A DNA stretch of 64,000 nt, from contig JAIWZP010000081.1 in NCBI GenBank assembly GCA_025201375.1, positions 1 to 64,000 of the forward strand, written 5' to 3'. Origin of the DNA: Gongronella butleri (Eukaryota; Mucoromycota; Mucoromycetes; Mucorales; Cunninghamellaceae). The notes under the pieces are model-generated. The model was not told the origin of the DNA. It searched no databases and was given only the letters and a program-made list of their open reading frames with translations. Below are positions 60,145-64,000 of this stretch, one piece after another; the first letter of the stretch is position 1, and each line of letters opens with the position of its first letter. The translations under genes and the position numbers were made by a program.

Positions 60145-62590
60145 GAAAAAAAAAATTGGTTTGCTTGCACTTTTCCCCCCTCCATCTCCCTTTGTTTCTC
60201 AACTCACACAACCCATTGGATCTCTTGTACACATGTTTTTATTCTTTTTTTCCCGCCTTGTCATCTCATGTCCACCCCCACAATTGCAATAAAAAATTAT
60301 AGTCTTTGAAATTGCAATTGCACAGCCAATGGCACCCAAAGCGACAAACCACGAAATGTAAACAAAAAGAGACATGAAAAAGACGCGACCATGCATCATT
60401 TCAAGCGCTTCGACGCGCTTTAAGGCAGCAATGATGCGCCTTTTAGCGTGATGGCATGCCAAAAGCAACGTTTCTTGATTTTTCAACTTGAAAACCTCCA
60501 TTTTTATTGCACAGCGCGCGATTAACAGAAGCACCAAAGAGAATCACTAATAGGTCTATATTGGTGGTCAGCCTAAGCAATACGCGGGCAATAGATCAAA
60601 ATGGCAAAAAATTCATCAATTTGAGATTCCTGACGTTGCAGTGCTTTGATCTCTGGCAAATTTTAGTCCTCAAAGGATCATCATAACAGCGTCGTAAAAT
60701 TACTTGCCTGCCAAGTCCATGACACTGGTGATCGCGGGGCATTTTCCGCCAAAAATCGAATTTGATCAACCATTTTGCTAAATTGACAAGGATGTACTGA
60801 TCAGACTGGCGTGAAATCGTAAAGACAATGGATCCTTGCTTCGATTATCAGTTAGTGCAAACATGGGCCCATCTGGACCGGTGCCTTAGAAAATACACTT
60901 GAAGAGTGCTACTTCTGCGGTAAAATCAATACAACTCGCCATTCAGATGTTGTAACGTGCTGAAACGTATCCTGGCGTGACGTGAGTTGCTAGAAACCTC
61001 GAGTGGAACACAGTTTGAGGCCGATAAAAGTCACCCAGGGGACACAACACGCAAATCAAAAAATGAGCTGTTTTGAGGGCCCGAGATGAATTTGAAAAAT
61101 CAGGTTCACGAAATGACACCAAACTTATACACAAGAAATGTAGCGAAGCTGAAACGACGAGAAATGACAAAAAAAAAAAAACCGTGATCGATCAGCTCGT
61201 TGGCGAGCAATGAGCAAAATCAGGTAAATTTTCAACGGCGAACTGCATTGGAAAAACGCGCTTTTATATCTGCGCTGAGCGTCGACCAGCACGAGGCACT
61301 CCAGGTGCATGAAGTTGACTTGGAACAGACGCGTGTCAGACGCCTGACGCGGTTTTTACCGCGTCGAAAATTAATAATGATTTTGAAACCGTGTCAAACA
61401 TGCCAAAAAGTCGCGTTATTCATTGATCACGGATGACCACGTACGCAGCGAGCCGTGCTCTTTTTGATGATATAACTTTCAAGGCGCTGCGACCAATCCT
61501 CATCAAGTTTACCTTGACGTGAAAAATTGCCACGTTTTGCGTTTTATCCGCAAACTAGTCAATGGAACGCCGCTTTTTATTGCGTTTCTATCTATCATGG
61601 TCGTGTACCATCTGGTTGGGTGGCATGGCGATCTGAGGAGTCAATTTTTGCCGTTTTCAAATCATCACCTGTACCCCTTTGAAAATTCACCATTTATGAA
61701 GTCGGTGATTGCGCGCCTTCCAACTGCCGCACTGGCTCAAGTTTAGGCTCATTCGAACGAGGCGGCTTGGAATATTCAGCTTAGAGAAAAAAAAATATCC
61801 TTGTAGATGGTCGTTTCAAGGATAGGTGACCAAAATATAACAATTATGCTTTAATAGCGATTTACGCGATAGACGCTTCGTTAAAGTTCATTTTATTTCA
61901 CATCACGCGGCGATTAACAGAAATCCCAGGTACTTGCATCAAAATATAATCATATTAGCTCAAGTCTTTGCGAGTAAAAATGCATAAAATTGCTAAAATG
62001 TGGCGAGCCAAGATTTTTGGCATGTGCAATGATCGGACCCGCTGTCAAAATTAGACCAATGTCCCTGCCGTCCTTCGCCATGAGCTGTTTCAAACATCCA
62101 TGGAGGATGGTTCCGGCTCGGCCAAGGGAGAAACCAGCTTTTAAACGCTGTTCAATGTATATCCATTGCACAAAAAAAAAAACTAGAATTATTATATCGA
62201 CACGCGTCGGTGAATGTCTGCAATTGATTCGACTTGCCTCACTATCTCGAGCGCGGCCCTTGATGACTCTTTAAACAGGTTTGCGGGCCAGGGCGGCAGA
62301 TGTGTTCCCGACTTTGTCCCTTTTACAATAGCAAACGACGGAATATCCGTTTAATATACACGCAACCACATTTATTATATTCTAGTCGCTCTGTGCTTTC
62401 GAATCAGCCCTTTTGGGTGGCTGCGCGACGCTTTGTTGCTGCATTTTGGGGCGATTGCATGACGCGTTGCATATTTCTGGTGGCGTCGGAATTTGAATTT
62501 GCTCAACAATTTTGTTGGTGCCATCGAAATGTGCATGGCGTCTCTCTTTCTCCACTCCTCCATTTTCTTTTTCAATTGTTATTACCAGCT
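60145..62590. other. Intergenic region with one repeat copy
   Basis: Left: SUI3 3' end. Middle: dispersed repeat copy E (60940-61745). Right: AT-rich DNA and a T-rich leader for the small ORF at 62591. No other gene was recognised. Confidence 0.6.
60940..61745 (-). repeat. Dispersed repeat, copy E
   Basis: Reverse orientation. GACGCG-8 nt-CGCGTC at 61346-61365 and a 5-bp GCTCG-TTGG-CGAGC at 61194-61207. It also keeps CTCCAGGTGCATGAA, the ACGCGTGTCAGACGC block, TGATCACGGATG and CCACGTACGCAGC. Ends are approximate. Confidence 0.75.
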
Positions 62591-62848
62591 ATGGTGCTTG
62601 GTTTCTTCCCATATCAGCTCATTAAGACGCCGCCGCCGACGACACCATCGTCGTACTTTGGTGATGTGGTCATTCAGTTCTCAAAGCAGGTGCTGCGTCC
62701 ACGAGTTATGCTGCCCATGCTGTTGGTGATTGTGCTCCTCTTTGATCTGGACGACACGCTCGACTTGGACGACTTTGACTTTGAAGAAGACGATGAAAAT
62801 GACGACCATGACTTCGACCTTGACCTAGACCACGACCACGACGAGTAG
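62591..62848 (+). CDS. Small membrane protein with acidic tail, unknown
   Basis: 85 aa, one exon. Residues about 1-35 include FFPYQLIKTPPPTTPSSYFGD, then a hydrophobic stretch VMLPMLLVIVLLF (about 39-51) followed directly by a run of Asp/Glu broken by Leu and Phe (DLDDTLDLDDFDFEEDD...) to the end, about 35 residues. The start is the ATG right after a T-rich leader ending ACCAGCT. The frame is open further upstream (from 62300) but that part lacks such character. No family recognised. The order hydrophobic helix then poly-acidic tail is clear; the function is not. Confidence 0.5.
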   Translation: MVLGFFPYQLIKTPPPTTPSSYFGDVVIQFSKQVLRPRVMLPMLLVIVLLFDLDDTLDLDDFDFEEDDENDDHDFDLDLDHDHDE

Positions 62849-63307
62849 CAAGACAATGCCGCATGGCCTGCTTTGCCATTGCGCCGCTTTCGGCGCTTTG
62901 CCACTCATCCCCAACTTGTGATACCCTTTTTTATTCTTGTTTGGCTCCAATGGCTCTCCAATGGCTCTCCAATGTGTCCATAGATGTTCTCCTCCAGTTG
63001 CTTGGTGCTGCATGGCAAAAAAAGCACCATATGGCCCCTTTTTTCTCCTAGGTGGTACCAGGAAAGGGGGGATTTTGTGTGTATTTCCCCACGAAAGCGC
63101 TCTTTTTCGGGGTTTGTCATAGCGGCCAATTCCTATTTCGACTTTTTTTCTTTTTCTTCTCTCTGTCTTGTTCATTCTATACCATTTACCCTTTTCCTCA
63201 TTGACCTTGACGGCTGTAAACGTACGAAATAAAATAAAATTGGCCCATTGAGCTCGTTTTTACCTTTTTTTATTCCCTTTTTTCCTTTTTACAGAGCGAG
63301 CGTCTTT
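62849..63307. other. Short intergenic region
   Basis: Contains a small internal duplication (CCAATGGCTCT repeated at about 62948 and 62958) and a pyrimidine stretch ending TTTTTACAG at about 63284-63292, which could be a 3' splice site. No gene is certain. Confidence 0.5.
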
Positions 63308-63616
63308 ATGTATCCACACCTCACCCGACAAAACCCCACGCTAACACAGCGGCCTACAGCGCCGAGCAGGCGGCCACCGCCGCCGCCGCCGGGGCCAATG
63401 GCGCCTTTCCAGGGGACTCACCACGCACACCACCAGGCTGCACTGCGGCACCCTGCGTTTAGCACGTCGCAGCCCATGATACCAAGCACGTGTGGGCCGA
63501 TGGCGGCGCATCCGTGCCCAGGGTCTGCGCGGTCTTTTGATCCATCGACATCTAGCCCCATTTTTTATGGTTACGTTCCCGTGCAATCCATGCCACCCCT
63601 CGGTCCCAAGCTGTAG
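63308..63616 (+). CDS. Proline-rich ORF, possibly the end of a spliced gene
   Basis: 102 aa, rich in Pro, His and Ser (SRRPPPPPPGPMAPF, then PSTCGPMAAHPCPGSARS), ending PPLGPKL. An acceptor-like TTTTTACAG stands about 15 nt upstream of the ATG, so this may be a last exon of a gene whose earlier exons I could not place, or a stand-alone small gene. No domain recognised. Confidence 0.38.
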   Translation: MYPHLTRQNPTLTQRPTAPSRRPPPPPPGPMAPFQGTHHAHHQAALRHPAFSTSQPMIPSTCGPMAAHPCPGSARSFDPSTSSPIFYGYVPVQSMPPLGPKL

Positions 63617-63695
63617 TCTAGGTTCGGTTGTAAATATCGCTTTTCCTCGTTTTTGCGTTTCCCCCCCAACTCCCATTTGTTTTAAAGAGATAAAA

Positions 63696-64000
63696 TCAGG
63701 AAATAATACAATCATCAGGGTTTGTTGAACGTTTGCGTCTTGCGCTAGCGGCAGTGTGGGACCGATCACGTGAAGACGCTCCCCCTATGGTGGAGGGACC
63801 GGCATTGGCTGCTTTTGGTGCGACGTGGTTGGCTGGGGCCGTGGTGACACGCGTCAATGGCACGGGTGAGGGGTTCAAGGGCGAGGACGCGGTGGAATGG
63901 GCGTCGCGCAGCAGATCCTCGCTCCTGCTGCTGCCAGGGCTGGTGGAAAGGAGCAGCGATGGGTGTGATCGGCGCGCGTGGAGCGGTGTTCGCGGCGGAG
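63696..64000 (-). CDS. Partial gene at the right edge, Ser/Pro-rich C-terminus
   Basis: On the minus strand a frame is open from the window edge to a stop at 63696-63698 (about 101 codons seen). The residues are Ser/Pro/Ala/Arg-rich low complexity (SLLLSTSPGSSRSEDLL, then SSRDRSHTAASARRKRS) and end DDCIIS. The N-terminus lies beyond the window. Composition resembles the disordered tail of a regulator, but no domain is visible. Confidence 0.4.
   Translation of the reverse strand, partial: PPRTPLHARRSHPSLLLSTSPGSSRSEDLLRDAHSTASSPLNPSPVPLTRVTTAPANHVAPKAANAGPSTIGGASSRDRSHTAASARRKRSTNPDDCIIS

Overview
The window is nuclear DNA of an intron-rich fungus. Evidence for fungi: a GRR1-type F-box/LRR protein, a MIG1/CreA-type zinc-finger repressor, a DOT1-type H3K79 methyltransferase, a SWI3/RSC8-type remodeler subunit, and PHO8 and YPT7 orthologues. 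Introns are short (about 40-230 nt) and mostly GT-AG with T-rich 3' ends, and UBA1 alone has 13. This density, the long A/T homopolymer runs and the overall gene style suggest an early-diverging lineage such as Mucoromycota. That placement is inference, not proof. All exon boundaries were assigned by eye from reading frame, splice signals and family knowledge.

Layout. 1-7.4 kb: a spliced type I membrane protein, PUS4 (tRNA pseudouridine-55 synthase) and GRR1, all on +. 9.9-12.3 kb: SRP68 on -. 14.2-15.3 kb: a MIG1/CreA-like repressor on -, followed by a 5.8-kb gene-poor stretch with microsatellites and one copy of a dispersed repeat. 21-31.6 kb is gene-dense: YPT7 (+) and PHO8 (-) converge; DOT1 (-) and TRM7 (+) share a short divergent promoter; TRM7 converges on a SWI3/RSC8-type gene (-). 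33.5-43.8 kb: a tandem family of three F-box genes (+) with large inverted and direct repeats between them. 45.3-47.5 kb: a nine-exon cytochrome P450 (-). 48-51.3 kb: AT-rich, with many TACTGTA/TATGATAC words and one doubtful small ORF. 51.3-60.1 kb: TM9SF3-type nonaspanin, UBA1 and eIF2-beta (SUI3), all on +. 60.1-64 kb: another repeat copy, a small acidic-tailed membrane protein, a proline-rich ORF and a partial gene at the right edge.

The conserved genes are mostly unrelated housekeeping functions: translation, tRNA modification, ubiquitin, secretion, vacuole and chromatin. There is some thematic overlap. UBA1 supplies the ubiquitin used by SCF complexes, to which GRR1 and perhaps the F-box trio belong. 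YPT7 and PHO8 both serve the vacuole.

The most unusual part is 32-45 kb. The three F-box paralogues look mosaic, as if by gene conversion. The middle one sits between ~1.4-kb inverted repeat arms. Those arms belong to a dispersed repeat family with at least five copies in the window (about 19.0, 36.5, 40.3, 44.3 and 60.9 kb). All five copies keep a hairpin with a 6-bp stem and 8-nt loop, and the best copies also keep a second hairpin. No transposase, reverse transcriptase, tRNA, rRNA or CRISPR array was recognised.
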